64,000 nt of DNA from Paradesulfitobacterium ferrireducens (lineage in GTDB: Bacteria > Bacillota > Desulfitobacteriia > Desulfitobacteriales > Desulfitobacteriaceae), in NCBI RefSeq assembly GCF_017310645.1, contig NZ_JAFLRH010000017.1, forward strand, positions 1 to 64,000, in the 5' to 3' direction. How positions within the stretch are numbered: position 1 is the first letter of the stretch; each line of letters starts with the position of its first letter. Below, in pieces: positions 43,936-53,604 of the stretch. The translations under genes were made by a program, and so were the position numbers. The notes under the pieces are model-generated. The model searched no databases and had not been told where the DNA came from. It saw nothing but the letters and a program-made list of their open reading frames with translations.

Positions 43936-43964
43936 ATTATACATTCATTCTGAGAACCTAACAA
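43936..43964 (-). promoter_or_regulatory. Putative sigma-A promoter of the zinc-ribbon gene
   Basis: Minus strand: TTGTTA (43959-43964), 17 bases, TATAAT (43936-43941), about 55 bases upstream of the ATG. Confidence 0.55.
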
Positions 43965-43983
43965 GATTTTTTTGTTTTTTTAC

Positions 43984-44712
43984 CTATGCTTCCTTTCCTG
44001 CGGCCAGACACAACCCGTAAATTTCTTTAACTTCCGCCAAGTGCAAAGCCTGGGCACAGGCTTCAAGCGTTGCTCCTGTGGTCGTAACATCATCGATCAG
44101 CCAAATGACCCGGCCGCTTATTTCTTTCCCCTCAATCACTTCAAAACCCCCGCTTAAATTATGCAAGCGCTCCTGACGGGTAAGCGCTGCCTGGGAACGC
44201 GTAGGGAGCACGCGTTTAAGCCCGCTAAGCAAGGGAATCCCCAACTCCCAGTGCAGCGCGGAAGCAATGACCTCCGCCTGGTTAAACCCGCGCTCCGCCA
44301 AGCGGGAGTCATGCATCGGGACGGCCACCAGTCCGTCCGGAGGCGGCAGTTGGGCTTCAGCCCACTCTGCCAGGGGTCGGGCTATTTTCTCAATCAACGT
44401 GGGCTGGGCTTGGTATTTAAAGCGATGAATAAACTCGCGCCAGTGCCCGGAATAATGGCCCCAGGCAAGCACTCGCGTGAGGGCTTGAGGCCCGCGGTGC
44501 TCCCGGCAATCCCGGCAGTGGGTAAAGTCCTTGGGGATTAGTTTGCCGCAGGCCTGACAGCGTGCAAGCTCCGGCTGAAAGTATTCATGAAAACACGCCG
44601 GACAGACCGCTCCGTCTTCTCCCCCGCACAAGACACACTTTTCCTTACTTTCGTACCAGACGCTGCGCATGAATGAAAGGCTTATATCAATGATGGCTGA
44701 GGCTTTTACCAT
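43984..44712 (-). CDS. comF: ComF/GntX-family phosphoribosyltransferase-like protein
   Basis: This 242-residue protein resembles ComFC, needed for DNA uptake in B. subtilis. N-terminal zinc pairs CVLCGG and CPAC, then CQACG and CRDC, precede a type I phosphoribosyltransferase fold. Its PRPP motif is VIWLIDDVTTTGAT near residue 205. DGLVAVPMHDSRLAERGFNQAEVIA is the family core, here split over ~130-155. The ATG follows AGGGGGTGAGGG, 20 bases after comFA, so the two are one operon. No other competence gene is in the window. Confidence 0.93.
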   Translation of the reverse strand: MVKASAIIDISLSFMRSVWYESKEKCVLCGGEDGAVCPACFHEYFQPELARCQACGKLIPKDFTHCRDCREHRGPQALTRVLAWGHYSGHWREFIHRFKYQAQPTLIEKIARPLAEWAEAQLPPPDGLVAVPMHDSRLAERGFNQAEVIASALHWELGIPLLSGLKRVLPTRSQAALTRQERLHNLSGGFEVIEGKEISGRVIWLIDDVTTTGATLEACAQALHLAEVKEIYGLCLAAGKEA

Positions 44713-44732
44713 TTGCCCTCACCCCCTACTAC

Positions 44733-46466
44733 TTAGTCCAGCAAGCCGGCCGATCGCGCCAGCTCATTCTGCTCGTGAATCCAGTCCACGGCTGTTTTCA
44801 TTGCTTTGGTTGCACGTGCGGCAAAGAAGACAACCTCTCCCTCAGGGTGCGCCCGTGTGCGTCCGGCCCGGCCCGCCATCTGCACCAGAGTGCGCTCATC
44901 AAACACAGGATGGTCCGCGGCCATCACCGCCACCTGCACTCCCTCGACCGTTACTCCCCGTTCTAAAATCGTGGTTGCCACAAATAAATCAAATCCTCCC
45001 TGGCGCAAGCGGATAAGCTTCTCCTGTCTTTCCGGATCACTGCTGTAACTGCCGCTAATAGACCAGCTGGAGAATAGCCCCTTTAACCTTTCTGTCCATA
45101 ACTTAACCCAGGAAATTTTGGGGACAAAGAAAATGACCGGTCCCCGCCGGCGCAGGGCCGCCAAATTCTCCCTGAGAGCAGACTCGACCCTGGCTTCCGT
45201 TATTTTGATCCATTGAGGCACCGGCAAAGGCCGGCGGTGATGGCGTGCCGGCAGGCGGATGATTCGCCCCGCCTTTCCCAGCCTTTGCCGGATTGCCGAA
45301 TCAGGAGTCGCACTGAGAAACAGGATTTTCCCTCCGGGCCGCAAAGCCTGATTGATTCCCCACTGCAGCATCCGGCTGCCTCGATACGGAAAGGCATCCA
45401 GCTCGTCCAGAAAAATTAAATCAAACGCTCGGTAAAAGCGCAATACCTGGTGCGTCGTTGCCAACACCAGCTGGCCTGAGCCAAACTTCGCCGTCGAGGC
45501 ACCGGATAGAACTGGAATGGATATGTCAGGGAAAGCCTGCTGCAGCCGGGGTGCCACATCGTGAACCACATCCTGGCGCGGTGCCGCAAAGAGCACTGCT
45601 TGTCCCTGGGCTAGGGCCCACTCCGCCGCCGGAAAACAGACTTCCGTCTTCCCTGCTCCGCAGGCCGCCCATAAAAGAGACTCCCGTTCGCGGGCAGACC
45701 GCGCGAACTCCAGTACCTCTCTTGCCGCTTGCTCCTGGGCTGCAGTCAACCTTAAGCCGGGAAAAAGTGAGCTGAACTGCTCTACCCCAACCCGGCCTAT
45801 CCGGATCTTGCGGAATTTTCCTGCAGAAGCCCTCAAGTCCCGGTATATTACCTTCATCGAAGAAGAAGCACCCAAACTGCGGCAGCTCGGACAGGTAAAA
45901 CTTGTTCCGTATAGGCCGGGCCACTCTTCCAACTCGCTTTCACCGCAGCGCTCACAGTACCAGCCCTTGCTTCCCCGGCGCACGGCAGGAACCCATTCCC
46001 CCAGGCCCGCACGCACCAAGATGTGGGCCTGCCGCCATAGCATATCCGCATTTAACCCGATGCCGGCCGCCAATACGCTTAATTCATCGTCTGTGAGTTG
46101 ACGGCCGCTTAAACTATCCGCTAAATCATCCCCGGCGCTTCTCTCCAGGCTTAAATTTTCGTTACCCCTCATCTGCTCAAGGTCTTGCTGCTCAAGGTTC
46201 TGCCACTTCCAGTCGAATTTTTGCAGCGCATCCTCCTTGGCGATAATTTTCAGGATGAATCCTTCCGTTTCTAAACCTGCCCGTGTTCCTATCCGCGCAG
46301 ATACCCGCGCGAAAATAGGCTCCAGGTAAGCCAACGGAATCCCCGGAATCAAAATTCTGAAGGGCGGCATACCCGTTTGTTCGCTTTCTTGGAAAAGCTT
46401 GTCCAGCTCCGGAAAGGGTGAAAGCTTAAACTCTCCCGCCGGAGTATGCATTAGGTAAAAAAGCAT
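44733..46466 (-). CDS. comFA: ComFA-like DNA helicase/translocase
   Basis: This 577-residue superfamily 2 helicase resembles ComFA, the ATPase that helps pull transforming DNA into the cytosol. A zinc-finger (CERCGE ... CPSC, ~175-205) precedes Walker A (WAACGAGKTEV, near 265), the DEAD-like box DELDAF, motif III FLSATPD and motif VI QMAGRAGRT. The N-terminal ~170 residues have no recognisable domain. It belongs to a gene run that begins with the polysaccharide cluster and ends with comF. Confidence 0.92.
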   Translation of the reverse strand: MLFYLMHTPAGEFKLSPFPELDKLFQESEQTGMPPFRILIPGIPLAYLEPIFARVSARIGTRAGLETEGFILKIIAKEDALQKFDWKWQNLEQQDLEQMRGNENLSLERSAGDDLADSLSGRQLTDDELSVLAAGIGLNADMLWRQAHILVRAGLGEWVPAVRRGSKGWYCERCGESELEEWPGLYGTSFTCPSCRSLGASSSMKVIYRDLRASAGKFRKIRIGRVGVEQFSSLFPGLRLTAAQEQAAREVLEFARSARERESLLWAACGAGKTEVCFPAAEWALAQGQAVLFAAPRQDVVHDVAPRLQQAFPDISIPVLSGASTAKFGSGQLVLATTHQVLRFYRAFDLIFLDELDAFPYRGSRMLQWGINQALRPGGKILFLSATPDSAIRQRLGKAGRIIRLPARHHRRPLPVPQWIKITEARVESALRENLAALRRRGPVIFFVPKISWVKLWTERLKGLFSSWSISGSYSSDPERQEKLIRLRQGGFDLFVATTILERGVTVEGVQVAVMAADHPVFDERTLVQMAGRAGRTRAHPEGEVVFFAARATKAMKTAVDWIHEQNELARSAGLLD

Positions 46467-46473
46467 AAGCCGG

Positions 46474-46659
46474 TTAAGCCTCCTTTTTAGGCTGTACCAA
46501 GGCCTGAAAACGCCGCTCGATCAGAGCCTGCGGCTCCGGAGCGCTCAGCTTTGCCTGGAACTCAATGATCCTTGTCTCCAATCCCTGCGGCACCCGCCAT
46601 TCCCATGCAGCCGCAAAAAACCAAAGCAACCCGGAAAGAACTAAAATAAATACTGACAT
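46474..46659 (-). CDS. Small single-helix membrane protein, unknown
   Basis: The protein has about 61 residues from ATG 46659; an in-frame GTG three codons earlier overlaps the AGGTGGG site. One hydrophobic helix (~3-20, VFILVLSGLLWFFAAAWEW) is followed by a charged, helical tail with Glu, Arg and Gln. It lies between the ligase and comFA genes with 7-30-base gaps, so it is probably translated as part of the operon. I do not recognise a family. Confidence 0.6.
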   Translation of the reverse strand: MSVFILVLSGLLWFFAAAWEWRVPQGLETRIIEFQAKLSAPEPQALIERRFQALVQPKKEA

Positions 46660-46688
46660 TCGTCCCACCTGCCTACCTTAGGTTATGT

Positions 46689-48611
46689 TCAAAAGTTGGC
46701 AGGAGTGAGTGTTCTCTGCCTGGCATATTCCGCCAGGTAATCGATGGCAGGCGTGGGCTTAAAGTTTTCCCATTCAGGCCATAACCTGCGGGCATACCCA
46801 GGAATTAAACCCTGTTTTTCTTCGATCCGGGCCGGTATCATCTGCACCCAGTGGTAGAGAGTCCTGGCATCGCCGCTGCCGGAGGCTGATTTTGACTCGC
46901 GCATGGCGTCAGCCGCATGAAGAACGGCACCCTGGGCCCATTCATACGCATTAAGGTCGAAACTCCGCCAGGCCAGGGTTTCCTCTACAGCCCTCAGTCC
47001 AGCCTCGATATTTCCCTGGGCCAGTTCCAGCTCAGCCAGCTGCCGGCGCCAGGAAATCTCAGTCTGATCCCAAGAGAGGCCTTGGCGCCAGAGCCGGGCA
47101 CCCGCCCCGGGATCATGTGCCTGCACCCGTTCCGCCTCCCGGCTTAGAGCCTGGCCCGGATTGATAAGCTCCGGCTGCACCAGATTGAGCGTAGGCATGA
47201 GCAGCAAATATAAAGCGGCCAAACCATAAAGTCCTGCGCGCAGAACCCTTGCCTGCATTAATGTCCATGGGAATTTTACACTCTGCCTGGCAGCTTCATA
47301 AAAGCCTGAACCGGATGATTGAGATATAGTTACCCCGGCCAGCAGCCAAAAAACAAGTCCCAGGGCACCAAAGGCGAAATCCGCGTCAACCATGGAATGC
47401 AGTATAAGAAAGAGCATGGGCCATTTTCCTGCACCCTCCCCCAGCCTGCGCCACATCCACACTGTCCAGGCTGCTATCAGACCCAACCCCGCCAAGCCCT
47501 GATTCAGCAACACCTGAATCAAGCCCGAGTGGGGATGAACGGTCCAGTACGGAAGGGTCTGAACGGCGGGAAACGCCAGCCACCCTCCGGCTCTGGGCCA
47601 CCCCTGTGCTTTCCAGGCCAGGGATAACCCATCTAAGTAATATAGAAGGCGTTGTCCGATGCTGGGTGAAAACAGATCCCAAGAGCGCAGGTGTTCCCAG
47701 GCATTCGGAAATACTTTAACACTGAGCATGAGAATTATGACAAAAAGAATCAGTCTTTTTAAAATATAGATAAGGAAACCTCTACCGAAACCTGTGGATT
47801 GAGACCATCCCCACTGTTTAATCTGCCTCCAGGCGTTTGCCGCCGTTCCCCCGAGCGTACGTTTCCTCGCACCGGTATTCTTTTTTGCCTGCCATACTTT
47901 GATTCCAATTAGGGCAAGCACCAGGAGCAGGGCTGCCAGAGACCCCCGTGAGCCGGTGCTGAGCAAGGACACCCCCAAAAAAGCCTTCGTGAGAAAGCTT
48001 CCTCCGGGAAGGAGCAGTGCCGCCCCGACAAAAGCCGCTGTCGCATTGGGGTAGCCAAAGACCGAGCTAAACCTTCCCGCCTCAGGCAAAGGAGGAGCCG
48101 GCCAAATCAGATTTGCCCAGGGGAGCCAGCCAATCACAGCCACTGTTACAGCAGCCCAGCGGAGATGTGTGAGCAAGCGATCACCGGTATAACCCTTCCT
48201 CCCCGCTCCGGCGGCAAAACGGTAGACCAGCCAGTAAACCAGCCAACGCAAAACTTCAAACAGCCCGTCGATAAACCGCACCGGATGGATTAACCCCAGA
48301 GCGGATAATCCCGCCAGCCCAAGGAGAACAAAGTCGGTTAAACCGAAATCTGACAGCTCCAGGCTTCTCCCCTGAACCCCGGACTTGCGCGAATAATAGC
48401 TCTGACCTTGCCTACGCCTGGAAAGCAAAGCCAACCCCATCCTGCTCAAAACATAGAAGCCGAGGACTATCGCCGGCAATAACCACGTCTTCTGATAATA
48501 CAATCCGGATGCCAGCACACTGAGCCAGAGAGAAAAAGCCAGGATGCGCTCACTGCTGCTCCCGGCTTTGCTGACTCTTTTTAGGTTAATTCCAATCATC
48601 GCTTGTTCCAA
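46689..48611 (-). CDS. O-antigen ligase/polymerase-like membrane protein with TPR-like tail
   Basis: This 640-residue polytopic membrane protein of the Wzy/WaaL type has ~12 helices. The large-loop motif YWTVHPHSGLIQVLLNQGLAG near residue 360 (here in part) matches the ligase signature HxxxL...G. The last ~150 residues (LWRQGLSWDQTEISWRRQL ... LELAQGNIEAGLRAVEE) look like helical repeats. The role is probably polymerising or attaching a surface glycan made by the neighbouring genes. The start is TTG 48611 or ATG 48599; neither has an ideal ribosome-binding site. Confidence 0.85.
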   Translation of the reverse strand: MEQAMIGINLKRVSKAGSSSERILAFSLWLSVLASGLYYQKTWLLPAIVLGFYVLSRMGLALLSRRRQGQSYYSRKSGVQGRSLELSDFGLTDFVLLGLAGLSALGLIHPVRFIDGLFEVLRWLVYWLVYRFAAGAGRKGYTGDRLLTHLRWAAVTVAVIGWLPWANLIWPAPPLPEAGRFSSVFGYPNATAAFVGAALLLPGGSFLTKAFLGVSLLSTGSRGSLAALLLVLALIGIKVWQAKKNTGARKRTLGGTAANAWRQIKQWGWSQSTGFGRGFLIYILKRLILFVIILMLSVKVFPNAWEHLRSWDLFSPSIGQRLLYYLDGLSLAWKAQGWPRAGGWLAFPAVQTLPYWTVHPHSGLIQVLLNQGLAGLGLIAAWTVWMWRRLGEGAGKWPMLFLILHSMVDADFAFGALGLVFWLLAGVTISQSSGSGFYEAARQSVKFPWTLMQARVLRAGLYGLAALYLLLMPTLNLVQPELINPGQALSREAERVQAHDPGAGARLWRQGLSWDQTEISWRRQLAELELAQGNIEAGLRAVEETLAWRSFDLNAYEWAQGAVLHAADAMRESKSASGSGDARTLYHWVQMIPARIEEKQGLIPGYARRLWPEWENFKPTPAIDYLAEYARQRTLTPANF

Positions 48612-48617
48612 TCACCC

Positions 48618-49055
48618 TTAGGCCGGGTTTTGGGGGCCCAAGGCAAACATCACTTTGCCCGAGGCCGCCAGCTCATCCCCAACGTAAGCCTTGCCTTCAG
48701 CCACGCCCACGCCGTGCCTGAGCTTGAGCACATTAACCTCCAGACGCAGTTGATCTCCCGGCCGCACCTGGCGCTTGAAACGCACTTCATCCATCCCGGC
48801 AAAAAGAGGAATCCGCCCGGCATATTCCTCTTTACTAAGCAGGATGATTGCCCCGACCTGAGCCAGACACTCCATAATCAGCACTCCCGGCATTACCGGG
48901 TACTTGGGAAAGTGCCCGGAAAAAAAACCTTCATTGGCAGAAACATTTTTTATCCCCACTGCCCTTTTCCCTTCTTCAAACTCAATAATGCGGTCCACCA
49001 GCAGAAACGGATAGCGATGAGGAAGAATCTCCTGAATTTTATCAATATCAATCAT
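48618..49055 (-). CDS. fabZ: 3-hydroxyacyl-ACP dehydratase FabZ
   Basis: This 145-residue hotdog-fold enzyme removes water from 3-hydroxyacyl-ACP in fatty-acid elongation. [14 protein letters not shown] opens the protein, and the catalytic His and Glu lie in [20 protein letters not shown]. It sits between rmlB and the ligase gene with minimal gaps. fabZ also lies near mbl and spoIIID in B. subtilis, as I recall, so its place here may be ancestral rather than a glycan function. Confidence 0.97.
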   Translation of the reverse strand: MIDIDKIQEILPHRYPFLLVDRIIEFEEGKRAVGIKNVSANEGFFSGHFPKYPVMPGVLIMECLAQVGAIILLSKEEYAGRIPLFAGMDEVRFKRQVRPGDQLRLEVNVLKLRHGVGVAEGKAYVGDELAASGKVMFALGPQNPA

Positions 49056-49057
49056 GC

Positions 49058-50080
49058 TTACCCTCCTAAATACTTTTGTCCATACATCCTGTCATAATAG
49101 TTCATGTACTCTCCGCTGATAATAGCGCGCCACCACGGTTCATGCTCAAGGTACCACTTGACCGTATTCTGAATCCCTTCCTCAAAGCGGATCTGGGGCT
49201 CCCAACCGAGTTCACGCTTGATCTTCCCGGCGTCAATGGCATAGCGCCGGTCATGCCCAGGACGGTCCTTGACAAACTCGATCAGGTCTTCCGGCCGGTC
49301 CAGCAAGCGCAGCACGGTTTTCACCAGCTCAAGATTCGTGCGTTCATTGTTCCCGCCAATATTATAGACCTCTCCGGCCTGACCGTGGCGCAAGACCAAA
49401 TCGATAGCCCGGCAGTGGTCTTCCACATACAGCCAGTCACGCACGTTGAGGCCGTCCCCGTACACCGGCAGGCTCCTTCCCTCCAGGGCACGCCAAATCA
49501 TCAGAGGGATCAGCTTCTCCGGAAACTGGTATGGGCCATAATTATTGGAGCAGCGGGTAATCGAGGCATTAAACCCGTACGTCTCAACCGCAGCCCGGAC
49601 AAACCCGTCTGCCGCTGATTTACTGGCGGAGTACGGACTATTCGGTTTTAAGGGTGAATCTTCCGTAAACACCCCGCTTGGCCCCAAGGAGCCATATACC
49701 TCATCCGTAGAAACCTGAACAAAGCGCTCCACCCCGTATTTACGGCTCAAATCCAAAAGCTGAATCGTTCCCAGCACATTGGTTTCCGCAAAAGCCACCG
49801 GATTCTCAATACTACGGTCCACATGGGATTCTGCCGCAAAATGAACCACCGCCGCCGGTTCTTCCCGCTTAAACACTTCTTCCAAGGGCACGCGTTCCCT
49901 GATATCCGCTTTATAAAAGCTATAGTTGGGGCTGTCCTCAATGTCCTTGAGATTCGCCAGATTTCCGGCATAGGTTAAGGCATCCACATTAACAAAGCGG
50001 TCCTCCGGGTACTTCTTCACCATCGCCAGCAAAAAATTGGACCCGATAAATCCGGCCCCGCCGGTCACTAAAATATTCAA
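49058..50080 (-). CDS. rmlB: dTDP-glucose 4,6-dehydratase
   Basis: This 340-residue NAD-dependent extended SDR is the second step of dTDP-L-rhamnose or related deoxysugar synthesis. The Rossmann motif is GGAGFIGSN (residues 7-15). The catalytic block is STDEVYG (Asp-Glu in the active site) with [11 protein letters not shown] giving the Yxxx[20 protein letters not shown] is the substrate region. rmlC and rmlA lie upstream and rmlD is absent. Confidence 0.97.
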   Translation of the reverse strand: MNILVTGGAGFIGSNFLLAMVKKYPEDRFVNVDALTYAGNLANLKDIEDSPNYSFYKADIRERVPLEEVFKREEPAAVVHFAAESHVDRSIENPVAFAETNVLGTIQLLDLSRKYGVERFVQVSTDEVYGSLGPSGVFTEDSPLKPNSPYSASKSAADGFVRAAVETYGFNASITRCSNNYGPYQFPEKLIPLMIWRALEGRSLPVYGDGLNVRDWLYVEDHCRAIDLVLRHGQAGEVYNIGGNNERTNLELVKTVLRLLDRPEDLIEFVKDRPGHDRRYAIDAGKIKRELGWEPQIRFEEGIQNTVKWYLEHEPWWRAIISGEYMNYYDRMYGQKYLGG

Positions 50081-50098
50081 GTTAAGCCTCCATTCCGA

Positions 50099-50207
50099 AG
50101 TACTCAGTACTCAGTAGTCAGTAGTCAGTAGGATTTTGCATTCTTTTAGGGTTTCGACCCCTGATATGTACTAAGACATCCTCTCCTGTCTCCTGACTTC
50201 TACTTAA
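50099..50207. repeat. Heptamer repeats between rmlC and rmlB
   Basis: AGTACTCAGTACTCAGTAG and two further AGTCAGT units occupy 50099-50130. CTCCTGTCTCCTGACTTC follows at 50184-50202. This is the dispersed heptamer family in reverse orientation and marks the only sizeable gap in the polysaccharide operon. Confidence 0.8.
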
Positions 50208-50208
50208 T

Positions 50209-50664
50209 CTAGCGCGGCTTCGTCGTCCAGTCAAAGCCAATCCCCGGGTCATCCCACGGGATGCGCAGCTCATCCGGGTCATCGCGGCGATAGGATTCCG
50301 TGGTAAAGTAAACGATAATCGCCGGAACCTGGCCCAGGACCCGGTATCCATGGGCCACTCCCTTCGGAATCAGAAGCAGTCCCGGGTTATCCTCTCCCAG
50401 ATAAAAGGTATTAGTTTCCCCTTTGGTGGGAGAATCCGGGCGCAAATCATAAAGGACTACCTGGGCATTCCCGCAGGGAAAGAACCAGAGGTCATCCTGC
50501 CGTTCATGATAATGAAAAGCCTTAATAACTCCCGGGTAAGATTTGGACAGGGAGGCCTGACCAAAGCGCTGCAAGAGTTCCTCGTCATCGCGCAGGATCT
50601 CCATAAAAAAGCCCCTGTCATCACTATGCCGGATGAGCTTCTTTAATGCTACTCCCTCAATCAT
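50209..50664 (-). CDS. rmlC: dTDP-4-dehydrorhamnose 3,5-epimerase-like protein
   Basis: This 151-residue cupin enzyme of the RmlC family epimerises dTDP-4-keto-6-deoxyglucose in sugar-nucleotide synthesis. Visible blocks: HSDDRGFFMEILRDDE, SLSKSYPGVIKAFHYHERQDD (in part), FPCGNAQVVLYDLRPDSPT, IPKGVAHGYRVL. The central IKAFHYH differs from the common LRGLHYQ, so a related epimerase or isomerase is possible. It is shorter than E. coli RmlC (~185). Confidence 0.82.
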   Translation of the reverse strand: MIEGVALKKLIRHSDDRGFFMEILRDDEELLQRFGQASLSKSYPGVIKAFHYHERQDDLWFFPCGNAQVVLYDLRPDSPTKGETNTFYLGEDNPGLLLIPKGVAHGYRVLGQVPAIIVYFTTESYRRDDPDELRIPWDDPGIGFDWTTKPR

Positions 50665-50713
50665 TTTTTCTCCGGGTCAACTCCTTTAACCAGTATTGAA
50701 TTCTTTTATCTCA

Positions 50714-51460
50714 TTATCCCTTTAAAATCTCAGACACCCGGTCACCCAAGCCGGTTTCAAACGCGAGCTTATTGGCCAAAGACAGGGATTCAAAGGTTCC
50801 GGCATCTGTCCACCAGGATGAAAGCTGATCATACCGGAGTTCCCCGCGCGCGATATACGTGTTGTTGACATCTGTAATTTCCAGTTCCCCGCGGCCGGAA
50901 GGCTTTAAGGTCTTAATCATGGCAAAGACATCCGGATCATAACCGTAAATTCCGGTCACACACAGGTTGCTCTTAGGCTCACTCGGCTTTTCTTCGATCC
51001 CGGTGATCTTTCCGTCTTTTACTTCAGCCACTCCGTAACGCTGCGGGTCAGGCACTTCTTTTAACAGAATCCGTGCACCCTGCCCCTGAGCCTTGAACTC
51101 ATCCACAAACGGTTTAATCGAATCTGCAAAGATATTATCCCCTAAAATGACCGCGCACAGGTCTGCTCCCACAAACTGTTCCGCCAGTCCCAAGGCTTGG
51201 GCGATTCCCCCGGCCTGATCCTGCACCTTAAAAGTAAAATCCAGCCCTAAATCCGCCCCGCTTCCGAGCAGGCTAACCACATCCCCCATGTGCTCTTTCC
51301 CGGTCACCACCAAAATTTCCGTGATTCCCGCTTCTTTCAGTTTGGCAACCGGATGAAAAATCATGGGGTAATGCCCCACCGGCAGCAAGTGTTTATTTGT
51401 CACTTTGGTCAGGGGATAGAGGCGCGTCCCGGTCCCGCCGGCTAATATAATGCCTTTCAT
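50714..51460 (-). CDS. rmlA: Glucose-1-phosphate thymidylyltransferase
   Basis: This 248-residue nucleotidyltransferase makes dTDP-glucose. The N-terminal signature is GGTGTRLYPLTKVTNKHLLPV (residues 8-28; catalytic Arg13 and Lys24 type positions). The mid-block VILGDNIFADSI carries the metal Asp, and EEKPSEPKSN is also visible. It is the short form without the C-terminal regulatory extension. It lies between rmlC and a family-2 glycosyltransferase. Confidence 0.95.
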   Translation of the reverse strand: MKGIILAGGTGTRLYPLTKVTNKHLLPVGHYPMIFHPVAKLKEAGITEILVVTGKEHMGDVVSLLGSGADLGLDFTFKVQDQAGGIAQALGLAEQFVGADLCAVILGDNIFADSIKPFVDEFKAQGQGARILLKEVPDPQRYGVAEVKDGKITGIEEKPSEPKSNLCVTGIYGYDPDVFAMIKTLKPSGRGELEITDVNNTYIARGELRYDQLSSWWTDAGTFESLSLANKLAFETGLGDRVSEILKG

Positions 51461-51484
51461 CCAACACGGTCCTCCCTCGAAATT

Positions 51485-52423
51485 CTATGTATGGCCGCCT
51501 GGCCGGTTGCTTTGCGCAAGGTATTCCCTTGCCTTATCCATGTCCAGTTTCTCAGGGTCAGCCTTAAATCCTTCATAGAAGATCTGATATAAGCGCCACG
51601 GTTCCCTGCGAATCAAAATCCGGGCTAAGGCTTCGATAATCAGGTAGATATAAAATACAATCCTTTGCTCCCGGCCCGCATTGCGGCGCATGAATACGAC
51701 CCGGTTGCGGTTCAGGAAATAATACCCTAACCCCTGATATTTGGATATGGTAGCCGAACGCTTGTGATATACCCGGCTGGCATGTAAACAGACCAGCTTA
51801 TAACCGAGTCTCTGTGCTTTCAGACATAATTCCGTTTCCTCAAAGAACAAAAAGTAATTCTCAGGAATCAACCCCGTTTGAGCCAAAACTTTCGCTTTGA
51901 CTACAAAACAGGCACCGCCTAAATAATCTACTTCGCGCATCTGCCCCCTAATTCCTGCATAGGGCTTACCTTTGGCAATTCCCTGGGCCAGCCCGCTGTA
52001 AAGAGAAAGGGATGCTCCCATGGCTTGGATCTGCGCTCTATTGTAGAAATCGCAGATGGTCGGTCCCGCCATCCCAACTTCGGGGTTTGAAGCCAGTGTA
52101 TGTATGAGCGGCTCTAAGAAATCCGCTTCAGCTTCTACATCATTATTCAGAATGCAAATATATTCGGCCCCCTGGGCCAGAGCATATTGAATGCCCAAAT
52201 TATTCCCATGGGCATAGCCATAATTCCCGTCACTTCGAAGGAGGGTATGCCGTGACAGGCTATGGTTTAGTATCTCCCAGGAATTATCGGTGGAACAGTT
52301 GTCAACCACAATCACCCGGTAATAGGGATAGGTGATCTGCTCCAGGCTCGCCACACAGCTGAGCGTTTCTTGAGCCGCGTTAAAATTTAGAATGATAAAA
52401 TAAACGACCGGAAGGTTGGTCAA
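51485..52423 (-). CDS. Family 2 glycosyltransferase
   Basis: This 312-residue GT-A fold enzyme of the rhamnosyltransferase-like kind has YFIILNFNAAQETLSCVASL at the start, VVDNCSTDNSWEIL as the nucleotide-sugar site, ILNNDVEAEADFLEPL with the metal-binding NND motif, and GGACFVVKAKVL. It probably adds a sugar to the lipid-linked repeat unit at the membrane. It ends with a basic membrane-associating segment (RIVFYIYLIIEALARILI). The dTDP-sugar genes downstream suggest a deoxyhexose donor. Confidence 0.92.
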   Translation of the reverse strand: MTNLPVVYFIILNFNAAQETLSCVASLEQITYPYYRVIVVDNCSTDNSWEILNHSLSRHTLLRSDGNYGYAHGNNLGIQYALAQGAEYICILNNDVEAEADFLEPLIHTLASNPEVGMAGPTICDFYNRAQIQAMGASLSLYSGLAQGIAKGKPYAGIRGQMREVDYLGGACFVVKAKVLAQTGLIPENYFLFFEETELCLKAQRLGYKLVCLHASRVYHKRSATISKYQGLGYYFLNRNRVVFMRRNAGREQRIVFYIYLIIEALARILIRREPWRLYQIFYEGFKADPEKLDMDKAREYLAQSNRPGGHT

Positions 52424-52427
52424 CCTT

Positions 52428-53576
52428 TTAACTCCTCATTATCCTTTTTCTCAGTTCTCTATCAAGCTTAACACAAATTTCGTCCCAGTTAAACTTTTCG
52501 CGGCAGATGCGGGCGCTCCGGCCGCATAGTTCCGTTAAATCCGGGCGCTCCATGAATTCTGCCAGTTTGTCCGTTAAGGCATCCACATCTTTCACCGGTA
52601 CCACCGCTCCGTTCCCTTCCCGCACCAGCTCGGAAGCAATTCCCACATCCGTGCTGATAATCACGGCTCCGGCAGCCGCCGCTTCGATTAAGGCAAAGCC
52701 AAAGCTTTCGTAATTAGACGTTAAACAAAAAATTTTAGCCCGGCTGTACTCCGTCCACAACTCCCGGCGCGATGCGAGTTCTCCCCTAAACAGGATATAC
52801 TCTTTAAGCTCAGGATTCTGTTCCCAAAATCTGTCCAGATAACGCTGAAACTCTGAAGCCACTGCTCCCACCAAGACTAATTTCCACTCCCGCTTTCCTC
52901 TCTGCACCAGACGGGCAAACGCTTGCAAGAGCATGGGGGTATTTTTTTCCTCACTGCCAATCCTGGCCACCGTAAGGATCAGATTCTCTTTGCCCGCGTC
53001 TTGCAGTTCAGGCCGGTAACGCTCCAGATCAGCAAAATCCACTCCGTTTGGCAGGTAGATAATCTTGGCCCGGTGCGCCGGAAAAATCTCTGTAATATCC
53101 TGCTGAAGCTTCTCCTGCTCTACTCCGATCAGATCTACTCTCTCCAGGAACTGATGAAGAAGCTTCATTGGCAGCCTGCCCAGGCCTCTTAATTTTTCAA
53201 CCAATTTAATACTGCAGTCGAGTTTGAGAAATATTATCCCACCCGGATTGACCCTTTTATAAGAATATGCATAGACAATAGAGCTCAACGTCATATGGAA
53301 AACTTGCAGAATATCTATCTCTTTCCCTTTACGGCGTAAATAATGAACCCCATCCCAGGCCGAATGGCGCCATGTACGGGATACGTCCCCTCGCTTCCCA
53401 ATGAAATCGAGCTCTAAACCCGGAACTACATCTTCAAGATACGGATAGGGGCCATTGTCATACGTCGCCAGGACAGCTTGATAATTGCCAAGCTGTTTGA
53501 GCTTGTACGGTATCATCCCTACGTCCTTCACCAGATGGACATTTTGAGCCTCTGGAAACAACACACAATAGCGCAT
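52428..53576 (-). CDS. Family 4 glycosyltransferase
   Basis: The protein has about 382 residues from ATG 53576 (MRYCVLFPEAQNVHL), 28 bases after the flippase stop; the longer frame only re-reads flippase DNA. It is a GT-B fold enzyme. LILTVARIGSEEKNTPMLLQAF and CLTSNYESFGFALIEAAAAG (here in part), with the E-x7-E motif, mark GT4. IISTDVGIASELV follows. It acts in building the surface polysaccharide unit on undecaprenyl phosphate. Confidence 0.92.
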   Translation of the reverse strand: MRYCVLFPEAQNVHLVKDVGMIPYKLKQLGNYQAVLATYDNGPYPYLEDVVPGLELDFIGKRGDVSRTWRHSAWDGVHYLRRKGKEIDILQVFHMTLSSIVYAYSYKRVNPGGIIFLKLDCSIKLVEKLRGLGRLPMKLLHQFLERVDLIGVEQEKLQQDITEIFPAHRAKIIYLPNGVDFADLERYRPELQDAGKENLILTVARIGSEEKNTPMLLQAFARLVQRGKREWKLVLVGAVASEFQRYLDRFWEQNPELKEYILFRGELASRRELWTEYSRAKIFCLTSNYESFGFALIEAAAAGAVIISTDVGIASELVREGNGAVVPVKDVDALTDKLAEFMERPDLTELCGRSARICREKFNWDEICVKLDRELRKRIMRS

Positions 53577-53604
53577 ACCCGTCAGGCACCCTTTTCCCTT
53601 ATTA